Below are positions 24,167 through 32,807 of a stretch of DNA of 64,000 nt, piece by piece; position 1 is the first letter of the stretch, and each line of letters opens with the position of its first letter. This stretch comes from Methylorubrum rhodinum. Its GTDB lineage: Bacteria; Pseudomonadota; Alphaproteobacteria; Rhizobiales; Beijerinckiaceae. Made by a program: the position numbers and the translations under genes. The stretch is taken from the NCBI RefSeq assembly GCF_014199935.1, contig NZ_JACHOP010000023.1:25482-89481 (forward strand). The letters run 5' to 3'. The notes under the pieces are model-generated. The model saw nothing but the letters and a program-made list of their open reading frames with translations. It made no database searches and had not been told where the DNA came from.

Positions 24167-25957
24167 ATGGCGCGCCGGCCGCTCCTGAGGGGCGACACCC
24201 TTCCCCTGCTCGGCCGCCTCTGGCGCGAATGGCTGTCGCCGCATCGCGGCACGCTGGCCGTGGTGCTGGTGCTGATCGCCATCGTCGGCGCCGCGACCGG
24301 CCTCTACCCGGCGCTGATCAAGGCCGCCTTCGACGCCTTCGATCACAAGGACACCTCGGCGCTCGCCTACGGGCCGCTGATCGTCATCGCGGTGACCTCG
24401 GTGCGGGGCTTCGCCCTGTTCGGGCAGACGGTGCTGACCAACCGCGTCGTCACCCGCGTCGAGGCCGACATGCAGGCGGCGCTCTACGGCCATCTGATCG
24501 ATTCCGACCTGGCGCAGCTCGGCCGCGAGAGCCCGGCCGCCTTCACCCAGCGCTTCACCACCGACTTCGCCTTCATCAAGGAGGCGCTGACCCGCATCTC
24601 GACGGTGCTGCTGCGCGACCTCGCCATGCTGATCGCGCTGGTGATCGCGCTGATCTGGATGGACCCGCTGCTGACGCTGGCCGCCGCTGTCACCGTGCCC
24701 TTCGTCGCCGGGCCGATCGGCCGGATCGGCAAGAAGCTGCGCCGGGTCTCGACCACGACGCAGGAGCAGATGGGCGCCACCGCGAGCCTCATCACCGAGA
24801 GCCTGCAGGGCGCCCGCGTCGCCAAGACCTACGCGCTGGAGGGCTACCTCAAGGGCCGGGCGACGGAGGCGCTGGACGAGGTACGCCGCCTCAAGATGAA
24901 GGCCGCCAACGCCCGCGGCCGGCTCGATCCGCTCCTCGAAGTCGGCGGCGGCTTCGCGGTGGCCGGGGTGCTGGTGCTGGTGGGCCAGCGGGTGATGTCG
25001 GGCGACCGGACGGTCGGCGACTTCACCGGCTACGTCGCCGCCCTCCTGCTCGCGGCCCAGCCGGCCCGCGCGCTCGGCACCCTGAACGCGATCCTGCAGG
25101 AGGCGGCCGCCGCGCTCACCCGCTACTTCGCCCTGATGGACGAGGCGCCGACCATCCGCGAGAAGGCGGACGCGCGTCCGCTCAGCGTCACGCGCGGCGA
25201 AATCCGGTTCGAGGGTGTCCATTTCCGCTATCGCCCAGACGCGCCTGCGTTGGAAGGCATCGACCTCGTGGTGCCCGCGGCCTCGACCACGGCGCTGGTC
25301 GGGCGTTCCGGCTCGGGAAAATCCTCGCTCCTCAACCTCGTGCCGCGGCTGCACGACGTCATGGAGGGCCGCGTCCTGATCGACGGGCAGGATTTGCGCG
25401 ACGTGACGCTGGCCTCGCTTCGCGCCCACGTGGGGGTGGTGTCGCAGGAAGTGGTGCTGTTCGACGACACGGTGGCGGCCAATATCGGTTTCGGCCGTCC
25501 CGGCGCCTCGCGGGCCGAGATCGAGGAAGCCGCCCGCGCGGCCGCCGCCCACGGCTTCATCGAGCGGCTGGGCGAGGGCTACGAGTTCCGCGTCGGCCCG
25601 AGCGGCGGGCGCCTGTCGGGGGGGGAGCGCCAACGCATCTCGCTCGCCCGCGCCTTCCTCAAGGACGCGCCGATCCTGCTCCTCGACGAGGCGACCTCGG
25701 CGCTCGATTCCGAATCCGAGCATCTCGTGCAGGCGGCCCTGGAGCGGCTGATGCGGGGCCGGACCACCCTCGTCATTGCCCACCGCCTCTCGACCGTGCG
25801 CGAGGCCGGCCGCATCGCCGTGCTGGAAGCCGGCCGCGTGGTCGAACTCGGCCGCCACGACGAACTGGTGGCGGCGGGCGGCACCTATGCGCGCCTGCAC
25901 AGGCTGCAGTTGTCGGACGACTCAGGCGCAGTCAGGGCTGGCGCCGATCCGGCGTGA
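24167..25957 (+). CDS. MsbA-like ABC exporter (fused permease-ATPase)
   Basis: A 596-residue half-transporter of the type IV exporter family (MsbA/lipid A flippase-like). About six membrane segments lie in residues 30-310. The nucleotide-binding domain has Walker A GRSGSGKSS (379-387), Q-loop Q427, signature LSGGERQR (483-490), Walker B LLLDE (504-508) and H-loop His539. All catalytic residues are intact. It would work as a homodimer; lipid or drug export is plausible, but the substrate cannot be told. ATG 24167 begins a clean N-terminus; the frame upstream of it has no supporting features. Confidence 0.92.
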   Translation: MARRPLLRGDTLPLLGRLWREWLSPHRGTLAVVLVLIAIVGAATGLYPALIKAAFDAFDHKDTSALAYGPLIVIAVTSVRGFALFGQTVLTNRVVTRVEADMQAALYGHLIDSDLAQLGRESPAAFTQRFTTDFAFIKEALTRISTVLLRDLAMLIALVIALIWMDPLLTLAAAVTVPFVAGPIGRIGKKLRRVSTTTQEQMGATASLITESLQGARVAKTYALEGYLKGRATEALDEVRRLKMKAANARGRLDPLLEVGGGFAVAGVLVLVGQRVMSGDRTVGDFTGYVAALLLAAQPARALGTLNAILQEAAAALTRYFALMDEAPTIREKADARPLSVTRGEIRFEGVHFRYRPDAPALEGIDLVVPAASTTALVGRSGSGKSSLLNLVPRLHDVMEGRVLIDGQDLRDVTLASLRAHVGVVSQEVVLFDDTVAANIGFGRPGASRAEIEEAARAAAAHGFIERLGEGYEFRVGPSGGRLSGGERQRISLARAFLKDAPILLLDEATSALDSESEHLVQAALERLMRGRTTLVIAHRLSTVREAGRIAVLEAGRVVELGRHDELVAAGGTYARLHRLQLSDDSGAVRAGADPA

Positions 25958-25975
25958 TGCTAAGCTCACGCTTCG

Positions 25976-26272
25976 ATGAGCCTGATCGACAACGAGCAGA
26001 CGAAGCTCTGGTTTGTCTTGCCGCATCGGCTTTTTCCGAAAGCCGGGACCGCCTTTCGGGCCGATGCTCTGGCCACCGCGCTGAACACCGCGGCGACCTC
26101 TTGCTTCACGGTGGGGATCGCGACGCCGATCGCGGGGTATCTGTACAATGTCGGCGGTTTGCGAACGGCGCTGCCGTTGTGGGTTCTCGCCGGAGGGCTC
26201 GTCGCTTGGTTCGCGGCGGCCGTCGTCCCACATTTGAGCGCTCGTCGGGTTTTGAGGAGGCTGCGTGTATGA
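25976..26272 (+). CDS. Small hypothetical membrane protein
   Basis: A 98-residue product with two hydrophobic segments (about 42-56 and 66-85) and a basic C-terminus. No family is recognised. It starts 18 bp after the ABC exporter gene and its stop overlaps the next small gene's start (ATGA), so co-translation is likely. No strong ribosome site precedes the start, which lowers confidence that the start or the gene itself is right; GTG or TTG alternatives inside the frame are possible. Confidence 0.45.
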   Translation: MSLIDNEQTKLWFVLPHRLFPKAGTAFRADALATALNTAATSCFTVGIATPIAGYLYNVGGLRTALPLWVLAGGLVAWFAAAVVPHLSARRVLRRLRV

Positions 26273-26394
26273 ACGAGTACGCGATCCTGGCCTTCGTGGT
26301 GACGCCGCTCTTCGTCGTCGCGATGGGCTACGCCGCCGTTCGTCTCCACGAATGGGACCTCGACCGCCGCCACCGCAACGACCCGGCCGAGTGA
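26269..26394 (+). CDS. 41-residue single-span membrane protein
   Basis: A short frame encodes MNEYAILAFVVTPLFVVAMG, one membrane helix, followed by a charged tail (RLHEWDLDRRHRNDPAE). It overlaps the preceding small gene as ATGA and has a GAGGAGG ribosome site 9 bp upstream. Small exporter-associated membrane peptides of this form are common, but no family is recognised. Confidence 0.55.
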   Translation: MNEYAILAFVVTPLFVVAMGYAAVRLHEWDLDRRHRNDPAE

Positions 26395-26479
26395 ACGGTC
26401 CGCCCGCGAAAGTGATCCGGCCGCTGCCACCGGCACCGCCCCTCGTGCGTCTCCCTTCCGGACAAGACGGAGACGCCGC

Positions 26480-27520
26480 ATGACACCCGCACTCTTCGGA
26501 CGCACCGCCGCGGGCGAGGCGGTCACCCGCCACGCGCTGGTGCGCGGGACGATGCGGGTCGAGATCATCACCTACGGCGCGGCGATCACCGCCATCAAGG
26601 TGCCGGACCACGACGGGCGATCCGCCAACGTCGTGCTCGCCCTCGATTCGGTCGAGGCCTACGAGACGGTGAGCCCTCATTTCGGCGCGGTGGCGGGCCG
26701 CTACGCCAACCGCATCGCGGGCGGGCGCTTCGCCCTCGACGGTCGGTCCTACACGCTCCCGGTCAACGCCCCGCCCAACACCCTGCACGGCGGCTCCGCC
26801 GGGTTCGGCAAGCGCAACTGGCGCGTCGCCGCCGCCGATGCCACGCGGTTGGCGCTCGCCCGGCGCAGCCCGGACGGGGAGGAGGGATTTCCGGGCGACC
26901 TCGATGTCGAGGTGGTCTACAGCCTGCCCGAGGACGGCACCCTGCGGATCGACTACCGCGCCTGGAGCGACGAGCCGACGGTCGTGAACCTGACCAATCA
27001 CAGCTACTTCAACCTCGCCGGCGAAGGTTCCGGCGACGTGTTCGGCCACGAGGTCACTGTCTTCGCCGACGCCTTCACGCCGACCGACGCGACCCAGGTC
27101 CCGACAGGAGAGATCCGCCCGGTGGAGGGCACGCCGTTCGACTTCCGTGAGCCGGCCCGGCTCGGCGCCCGCATCCGCACGGGCGACCCGCAGATCGTGA
27201 TCGCCAAGGGCTACGACCACAATTTCGTGCTGCGCGGGCCCGCCGACACTCTGCGCCCGGCGGCGACCTGCACCGATCCGGTGAGTGGGCGGCGCCTGGA
27301 GGTCGCGACCACGCAGCCCGGCTTGCAACTCTACACCGGCAACAACCTCGACGGCACGCTGGTCGGTCCCTCCGGCCGCACCTACCGCTCCGGCGACGGC
27401 GTCTGCTTCGAGACGCAAGGATTTTCCGACGCCCCGAACCGGCCGGAGTTTCCGAGCACCGTGATCCGGCCGGGGCAGCGGTTCGTGTCGAGCACGACGT
27501 ATCGTTTTTCGACGGTGTGA
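26480..27520 (+). CDS. galM: Galactose mutarotase (aldose 1-epimerase)
   Basis: GalM interconverts alpha and beta anomers of aldoses. The 346-residue protein shows the family's catalytic residues: His103 (NTLHGG), His174 (NLTNHSYFNL) as general acid, and Glu311 (CFETQGFSDAPN) as base. Substrate contacts FGAVAGRYANRI (68-79) are also conserved. No signal peptide is seen, so it is cytoplasmic. It stands alone between a small membrane gene pair and a regulator. A possible link to the galactose oxidase-like protein at 59646-63383 is only thematic. Confidence 0.93.
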   Translation: MTPALFGRTAAGEAVTRHALVRGTMRVEIITYGAAITAIKVPDHDGRSANVVLALDSVEAYETVSPHFGAVAGRYANRIAGGRFALDGRSYTLPVNAPPNTLHGGSAGFGKRNWRVAAADATRLALARRSPDGEEGFPGDLDVEVVYSLPEDGTLRIDYRAWSDEPTVVNLTNHSYFNLAGEGSGDVFGHEVTVFADAFTPTDATQVPTGEIRPVEGTPFDFREPARLGARIRTGDPQIVIAKGYDHNFVLRGPADTLRPAATCTDPVSGRRLEVATTQPGLQLYTGNNLDGTLVGPSGRTYRSGDGVCFETQGFSDAPNRPEFPSTVIRPGQRFVSSTTYRFSTV

Positions 27521-27838
27521 CGGCGACCTTCTCTTGCGCTTCCGACGACACGCGCCGTCGACACGAGGCGAAGCCGAAGCGATCCGGAATGCGACGGTCA
27601 CGAAATTGGTTCGACATCTTCGAAAGGATTGATTTCAATCAACGCCGCGATCTTGTCCGACCGTGCGGAGCCCTGGATTGCCGACGCCTGCGTCTCGCAG
27701 TGACGATGTGGCGTTGCCTGCGCCGCGACAGCGAGCCTGAGCGACGCCGCTCTGCCGACCGGACCGACCGCGTCCCGATCCCTGCGACGCAGTGGCGCCG
27801 TCCTTGACATCCCACCACCGTGATCCGAAATTTCTGTC
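27521..27838. other. Intergenic region before the GbsR-type regulator
   Basis: This stretch has no gene I can support. It contains a GC-poor patch (about 27600-27660) and a segment about 27665-27720 (ending in TCTCGCAGTGACGATGTG) that looks like a dispersed intergenic repeat of the kind frequent in methylobacteria. The last 16 bp hold the left arm of the regulator operator. Confidence 0.5.
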
Positions 27839-27856
27839 ATGACCGAAATTTCGGAT
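27823..27856. promoter_or_regulatory. 34-bp operator palindrome spanning the start codon of the GbsR-type gene
   Basis: The 12-bp arms ATCCGAAATTTC (27823-27834) and GAAATTTCGGAT (27845-27856) are perfectly complementary. The 10-bp spacer contains the smaller palindrome GTCATGAC (27836-27843), so almost the whole 34 bp is symmetrical. The centre coincides with the ATG at 27839-27841. Autoregulation by the encoded MarR/GbsR protein is the simplest reading. An mRNA hairpin hiding the start codon is an alternative. Confidence 0.75.
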
Positions 27857-28390
27857 ACGCCCCAAAAACTTCCTGCCGCCGTCGAGCGCTTCGTGCTGCA
27901 CTGGGGCGATCTCGGCGGGCAGTGGGGGGTGAACCGCTCGGTCGCGCAGATCCACGCGCTGCTCTACCTGTCGGACCATCCGCTCGCCGCCGAGGACATC
28001 GCCGGCACGCTCGGCATCGCCCGCTCCAACGTCTCGACCTCGCTCAAAGAGTTGGCCGGCTGGCATCTGATCCGGCGGGTGCCGGTGCTGGGCGAGCGGC
28101 GCGACTTCTACGTCGCCGAGACCGACCTGTGGGAGATGGTCACCCGTATCGCCGCGGGGCGGAAGGAGCGCGAGATCGATCCGGCCATCGTGGCTCTGCG
28201 CGCCTGCGTGGCGGAGGCGAAGGGCGACCCTACCGTCGGCGCGGTGGCCAACCGCCGCCTCAAGGCGATGCTCGACTTCACCGAGACGCTCGACGGCTGG
28301 TACGCGCAGATGCTGCGGGTGCCGCACAACACGCTGGCGAAGCTGATTCGCCTGGGCGCCGGAATCGTGCGCTACCTGCCGGTCAAATAG
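27839..28390 (+). CDS. GbsR/MarR family transcriptional regulator
   Basis: A 183-residue DNA-binding protein of the GbsR branch of the MarR superfamily. The winged helix-turn-helix occupies about residues 28-95 (AEDIAGTLGIARSNVSTSLKELAGWHLIRRV), followed by a helical dimerisation region. The GbsR family controls osmoprotectant uptake in bacilli and unknown targets elsewhere. The reading is intact and the ATG lies in the centre of a palindrome, which argues for tight self-repression. The ligand is unknown. The alternative start further downstream is unlikely because it would remove helix 1. Confidence 0.85.
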   Translation: MTEISDTPQKLPAAVERFVLHWGDLGGQWGVNRSVAQIHALLYLSDHPLAAEDIAGTLGIARSNVSTSLKELAGWHLIRRVPVLGERRDFYVAETDLWEMVTRIAAGRKEREIDPAIVALRACVAEAKGDPTVGAVANRRLKAMLDFTETLDGWYAQMLRVPHNTLAKLIRLGAGIVRYLPVK

Positions 28391-28411
28391 GGGGAGGAGA
28401 TCGCGGACCTT

Positions 28412-28828
28412 TCAGCCCGCGAGCAAATGCCCGCTCGGCCGGTCGGACCCCCAGATCTTTTCGAGGTTGTAGAAGCCGCGCACCTCGGGGCGAAAGATGT
28501 GGACGAGCACGTCGCCCGCGTCGATCAGCACCCAGTCGCAGGCCGGAAGGCCCTCGACGCGGGCGTTGCCGAAGCCCCGATTCTTCATCTCCTGAATGAT
28601 CTTGTCGGCGATCGAACCGACATGGCGCTGCGAGCGGCCGGAGGCGATGATCATGGTGTCGGCGAGCGAGGTCTTGCCGACGAGGTCGATCTCGACGGTC
28701 TCCTCGGCCTTCATCTCGTCGAGGCAGCCGAGGGCAAGGGCCTTGAGGGCGCCGGACGCGGCGACTTGCGTATCGGAGCCGGTGGCTCCCTGGGAAAGGT
28801 GCGCGGACAGGGTCTCGGTTTCCGTCAA
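28412..28828 (-). CDS. rsfS: Ribosome silencing factor RsfS (RsfA/Iojap family)
   Basis: RsfS binds ribosomal protein L14 and blocks 30S-50S joining in stationary phase or starvation. The 138-residue protein contains the family core DLVGKTSLADTMIIASGRS (about 48-66), the RQ/H helix SQRHVGSIADKIIQEMK, and the end GDVLVHIFRPEVRGFYNLEKIW. Length is slightly longer than typical because of the N-terminal 30 residues. In related genomes rsfS follows nadD directly; here about 1.9 kb of other DNA separates them. Confidence 0.93.
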   Translation of the reverse strand: MTETETLSAHLSQGATGSDTQVAASGALKALALGCLDEMKAEETVEIDLVGKTSLADTMIIASGRSQRHVGSIADKIIQEMKNRGFGNARVEGLPACDWVLIDAGDVLVHIFRPEVRGFYNLEKIWGSDRPSGHLLAG

Positions 28829-29421
28829 TCAGCTGTGGCGACACCGCCACGAGCCGAAATTGGCCGCTTTCGACCATCTTTTCAAGCGTGCGCAACGCTC
28901 TACAGGCATCCGCTCGACGGCATGACCCGGCTTTCCGGCCCGTCATGGGCGTCGATCACGGTAAGCGGACACTCGACACCGATCCGCTCCGCGTCCGAGC
29001 AGCCTTCCGTCAGCGCGAGGTCGCCGCACCGTTGTGCCGGCTGTTGGGGTTCGTCGCGTCGGTCACGCCGGAACCTGCACTGGCCGCGGGAAGGTCGTTA
29101 TTCGGCCTTTTCGACAGGCTCCCCGGCCGGGTTCCAACACCCAGGGCTCCCGTCCTGACTTCAGGATCGAGATCCTGCTTCCATGCCGTCTCGGCCAGGG
29201 ACACGGTCGACGACCCGATGAGAAGCGGTACAGCCGGCCGTATCACAGGCTCTCCTGCCTGGATTCTTCTTACGCTAATAGGCACGGCGCCACGGGAGAT
29301 GGGCGGCGGACGTCCCCGCCTGCCGCCCACCCTGGATCGCCGGTCCGTCACGCGAACTCGGCACCGAGGGCCTCGGGGCAGCTCGACCTTGGCTGATCGT
29401 CGCCTCAAGCCCTCGCGTCGG
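28829..29421. other. Intergenic region upstream of rsfS
   Basis: No credible gene is visible on either strand. The region contains several nested short inverted repeats around 29150-29180, including TCCTGACTTCAGGA (29153-29166) and CAGGATCGAGATCCTG (29162-29177), and proline-rich open frames with no support. It looks like repeat-rich insert DNA that separates rsfS from nadD. Confidence 0.5.
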
Positions 29422-29673
29422 TCAGCGACGGGGCCCGCCGGTGGTCTGCCCGTACTGACGCGCGGCCGGACGCCGGGACGGCATGCTCGCGTTGCCGGCG
29501 TTGGTACTGCTGCGCCGCATCCGGTGCCGCTTCATCCGCACCGGCTCGAAGAGGCCGCCGTGATCGGTGCCGAGGCCACTCGACACGGTAATCGGGGCGG
29601 CGCTAACCGGTCCCGCCGCGGTGAGGCCGCCGAGGCCGGCCAGGACGGCGGCGGCGAGAAGCGTCGTCTTCAT
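29422..29673 (-). CDS. Small secreted basic protein
   Basis: An 83-residue frame with an obvious signal peptide (MKTTLLAAAVLAGLGGLTAA, cleavage near APVSAA-PI). A short mature part rich in Arg, Ser and Gly follows (VRMKRHRMRRSSTNAGN). A GAGAGAGACG ribosome site precedes the ATG at 29673. No family is recognised. It follows the PRC-barrel gene on the same strand after 29 bp, so they may be co-transcribed. Confidence 0.6.
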   Translation of the reverse strand: MKTTLLAAAVLAGLGGLTAAGPVSAAPITVSSGLGTDHGGLFEPVRMKRHRMRRSSTNAGNASMPSRRPAARQYGQTTGGPRR

Positions 29674-29702
29674 CGTCTCTCTCCCTATCGATGATCGGTC
29701 GA

Positions 29703-30137
29703 TCAGCTCTTCTTCTTGGAATATTCGAACTTCGGCGCGTTCTTGAGGGTGTCCTTGTCCGTGTCCACGTAGACGGCCCACTTTCCGTCGGCGTTGTGGA
29801 TCGCGACGCTCGACGGATCGAGGACGACGTAGCTCTCACCGAGTCCCAGGAAGCCTCCGACGCTGACGACGACGCCGGTGATGGTCCTGCCGTTCTCGAT
29901 CGCCAGATCCTCGACCTCGCCCACCGTTTCCTTCTTGTTGTTGTAGACCGTCGTACCGATGAGCTTCGACGACATCACGTCGGCCGGCTTGACGGTGGCG
30001 TACTTGATTTTGACGGTGGCCGTGTTGGCCATCTTCATGCCCGCCTCGGCGCCGGCCACCGGTGCGGCGTTGTCCTGGGCCAAGGCCGGGACGGTGAGGC
30101 AGGCGAGCGTCAGGGCTGCGAGAGTCGGACGGCGCAT
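29703..30137 (-). CDS. Secreted PRC-barrel domain protein
   Basis: A 144-residue product with signal peptide (about 1-20, ending ALAQ). A PRC-barrel occupies about residues 50-125, with SSKLIGTTVYNNKKETVGEVEDLAIENG (SSKLIGTTVYN then KKETVGEVEDL) and a following beta-rich stretch. PRC-barrel proteins in the periplasm occur in many methylobacteria and may bind metals or sit in the envelope stress response. The ATG at 30137 is chosen because the signal peptide begins there. The Lys-rich C-terminus (KFEYSKKKS) is typical of this group. Confidence 0.85.
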   Translation of the reverse strand: MRRPTLAALTLACLTVPALAQDNAAPVAGAEAGMKMANTATVKIKYATVKPADVMSSKLIGTTVYNNKKETVGEVEDLAIENGRTITGVVVSVGGFLGLGESYVVLDPSSVAIHNADGKWAVYVDTDKDTLKNAPKFEYSKKKS

Positions 30138-30398
30138 CGTCGATTCCTGAATTATCACGGGATATAAAGATCGGAGCAGTCGAAAACCGGAAGTGAGGAA
30201 GTCCTGCCTCCGGTTCGAAGCACGTCCGCTTCTCGATCTGCCCGGCCACAACGACTTTATCCGTCATTCGTTCAGCGATTCCTCGAAAAATTCGGACGCT
30301 GCTTGTCATTCCGTTCGGCTCGTCGCCGTAGGCCGGCGATGGAACGATGGACGGCGCCGGACATTGCTGGAGCAGGCACGACTTTATCCCTGCAAGGA

Positions 30399-30725
30399 AT
30401 GTCCAGACCCGTGGTTGCTCGCAGATTCGGCGCGGCACGCGCTTTCGCAACGGCGATGCTTGTTCTCGGCCCGGCATCGACCGCTCCCGCCCTCGGGCAG
30501 TCGGCCGCCAGTCGCATCGACCAGCCGACACCCGCCACCCTTCCTCCGGACGTGTCGACGGCTCCGGGGGACACGCAGCGAGAGACGGGGAAGACCGATC
30601 CGGTTTCCCCGCCCGGCGCGCTCCAGTCGTCGACTGACGTGATGGAATCCGGGAAGTCGGTTCAAGGTCGTGACGGCGCGGATCGGATCAACCCGCTTCA
30701 GCACCTTCCCAAGGACATGCGCTGA
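30399..30725 (+). CDS. Hypothetical secreted Pro/Thr-rich protein
   Basis: A 108-residue frame beginning MSRPVVARRFGAARAFATAM with a hydrophobic segment ending ALGQ-SA, compatible with a signal peptide. A low-complexity mature part rich in Pro, Thr, Ser and Asp follows. AAGGA lies close upstream of the ATG. No family recognised. The frame extends upstream to 30303, but that part lacks coding character. It is convergent with nadD. Confidence 0.4.
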   Translation: MSRPVVARRFGAARAFATAMLVLGPASTAPALGQSAASRIDQPTPATLPPDVSTAPGDTQRETGKTDPVSPPGALQSSTDVMESGKSVQGRDGADRINPLQHLPKDMR

Positions 30726-30737
30726 CAGTTGCCCCCG

Positions 30738-31343
30738 TCACGCTCCGGCCTCTCCCCTCTCGCGCAAAGCCGTCGAGGACAGGTCCGAGCGGGGACCGTG
30801 CAGGAGGGTCCAGGCCGGCGCCGGACGGGATGCGAGCGAGGCGGCTTCCGCCTCGGGGATCCGGGCCTTCCGGAAGGCTTGCGCCGCCCGCGCCCGCGGG
30901 GCCGTCAAGGTGTGGCCCGGCCGGTCGATCACGGCGACCGGCAGCAGCGAGAGGATCGCCTCGAAGCGGCGCCAGCGATGGAAGGTGGCGAGCGAATCCG
31001 CTCCCATGATCCAGACAAAGCGCAGCGTCGGTCGGCGCCGGACCAGCCAGCGTAGCGTCTCGACCGTGTAGGCGGTGCCGATCTCGGCCTCGAAGCCGGT
31101 GACGGCGATGCGCGGATCGGCGGCGAGCGCGCGGGCGCGCGCCATCCGTTCCTCCAGCGGGGCCAGCACGCCGCGGTCCTTGAGCGGGTTGCCGGGGGTC
31201 ACGAGCCACCACACCCGGTCGAGCCGCAACCGCCGCAGGGCGGTCCGGCTGACGTGGAGATGACCCTCATGGGCCGGGTTGAACGAACCCCCGTAGAGGC
31301 CGATCCGCAGGCCCGGAGCGGCCGGCGGCAGACCGTGTTTCAC
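30738..31343 (-). CDS. nadD: Nicotinate-nucleotide adenylyltransferase
   Basis: NadD adenylates nicotinate mononucleotide to form deamido-NAD, a late step in NAD synthesis. The 201-residue protein has the nucleotidyltransferase motif LYGGSFNPAHEGH (16-28), the WWLVTPGNPLK stretch, and the ATP-binding motif SSTALRER near the C-terminus. The start is GTG at 31343, 17 bp after the proA stop; no other start fits. It belongs to the proB-proA-nadD operon, and in related genomes rsfS follows it. Confidence 0.93.
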   Translation of the reverse strand: MKHGLPPAAPGLRIGLYGGSFNPAHEGHLHVSRTALRRLRLDRVWWLVTPGNPLKDRGVLAPLEERMARARALAADPRIAVTGFEAEIGTAYTVETLRWLVRRRPTLRFVWIMGADSLATFHRWRRFEAILSLLPVAVIDRPGHTLTAPRARAAQAFRKARIPEAEAASLASRPAPAWTLLHGPRSDLSSTALRERGEAGA

Positions 31344-31359
31344 GCGTTGAAACGGACGA

Positions 31360-32658
31360 TCACGGCCGGGTCTGGCCGCTGCCGTGGACGCGGTACTTGA
31401 AGGTCGTGAGTTGCTCGACGCCCACGGGGCCGCGGGCGTGCATCCGGCCCGTGGCGATGCCGATCTCGGCGCCGAAGCCGAACTCGCCGCCGTCCGCGAA
31501 CTGGGTCGAGGCATTGTGGACGACGATCGCCGAATCGACCTCGTTGAGGAAGCGGGTGGCGGCATCAACGTCGTCGGTGATGATCGCGTCGGTATGGTGC
31601 GAGCCGTTGGCCTCGATATGGGCGATGGCCGCGTCCAGCCCGTCGACCACGCGGGCCGAGATGATCGCGTCGAGATACTCGGTGCGCCAGTCGGCCTCGC
31701 TCGCCTGCGTCACCCGCGGGTCGGCGAGGCGGACGGTCTCGTCGCCGCGCACCGCGCAGCCGGATTCCAGCAGCGCCTCGATCAGCGGCTTGAGGTGGGT
31801 CCTGGCGACCGCGGCATCGACCAGCAGCGTCTCGGCGGCGCCGCAGATGCCGGTGCGGCGCATCTTGCTGTTGAGGAGCACGGTGCGGGCCATGCCAAGA
31901 TCGGCGGCGGCCGCGACGTAGACGTGGCAGATGCCGTCGAGATGGGCGAAGACCGGCACCTTGGCCTCGGACTGGACCCGCTCGACGAGGCTGCGCCCGC
32001 CACGGGGCACGATCACGTCGACGCAGCCGTCGAGGCCGGTGAGCATCAGGCCGACCGCCGCGCGGTCGCGGGTCGGGACGAGCTGGATCGCGTCGGCGGG
32101 CAGGCCGGAGCGGGACAGCCCCTCGCTCATCGCCGTGGCGATGGCGGTGGCGGTGCGGTGCGAATCCGATCCGGCGCGCAGGATCGCGGCGTTGCCGGCC
32201 TTGAGGCAGAGCGCGCCGGCATCCGCCGTGACGTTCGGGCGGCTCTCGAAGATCACGCCGACGACGCCGAGCGGCACCGAGATGCGCTCGATCAGGAGAC
32301 CGTTCGGCCGCTCGAAGGCGGCGAGCTGGCGCCCGACCGGATCGGGCAGGCCCGCGACCTTCTCCACCGCCTCGGCGATGGCCGAGACGCGGCCCTCGTC
32401 CAGCGTCAGCCGGTCGATGATCGAGGGCGTGAGGTCCGCCGCCTTGGCGGCCGTGACGTCGCGGGCGTTCTCGCGCAGGATCGTCGGCGCGGCGCCGCGG
32501 ATGCTCTCGGCCACCGCGCGGAGCGCGAGGTCCTTGGCCTGGGCGGAGGCGAGCGCGATGCCGCGGCTCGCCGCACGCGCGCGCCGGCCGATCTCGGCCA
32601 TCTGGGTCGCGAGGTCGTCGGCACCCGCAAAATCGGACTTGAGGTTCAGGACCGGCAC
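31360..32658 (-). CDS. proA: Glutamate-5-semialdehyde dehydrogenase (gamma-glutamyl phosphate reductase)
   Basis: ProA reduces gamma-glutamyl phosphate with NADPH to glutamate semialdehyde in proline synthesis. The 432-residue protein has the catalytic cysteine Cys272 in RRTGICGAAETLLVD, the NADPH-binding region near RPNVTADAGALCLKAGNAA (140-158), and the C-terminal FGFGAEIGIATGRMHARGPVGVE motif region (given here in part). The GTG start at 32658 has GGGAGGCGG upstream; the longer frame above it shows no conservation. It follows proB after 149 bp. Confidence 0.95.
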   Translation of the reverse strand: MPVLNLKSDFAGADDLATQMAEIGRRARAASRGIALASAQAKDLALRAVAESIRGAAPTILRENARDVTAAKAADLTPSIIDRLTLDEGRVSAIAEAVEKVAGLPDPVGRQLAAFERPNGLLIERISVPLGVVGVIFESRPNVTADAGALCLKAGNAAILRAGSDSHRTATAIATAMSEGLSRSGLPADAIQLVPTRDRAAVGLMLTGLDGCVDVIVPRGGRSLVERVQSEAKVPVFAHLDGICHVYVAAAADLGMARTVLLNSKMRRTGICGAAETLLVDAAVARTHLKPLIEALLESGCAVRGDETVRLADPRVTQASEADWRTEYLDAIISARVVDGLDAAIAHIEANGSHHTDAIITDDVDAATRFLNEVDSAIVVHNASTQFADGGEFGFGAEIGIATGRMHARGPVGVEQLTTFKYRVHGSGQTRP

Positions 32659-32807
32659 CGTTCCCGCCTCCCTTCTGATCGTCTCGTGAGGTCCATATGG
32701 ACCGATCTGCGCCCCTTTGCACACCGCGCGGGGATTGAACAAGCGCGCCCGACGCGTTGCCGGCACGATATTTCATCGCACCGACGAAAATAGCGCGATA
32801 TCTCCGG

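Noticed and set aside
24106..26268. Long frame ending in the 41-residue membrane peptide
   Set aside because: Upstream part is a shadow of the ABC exporter; only the final segment from ATG 26269 has coding character.
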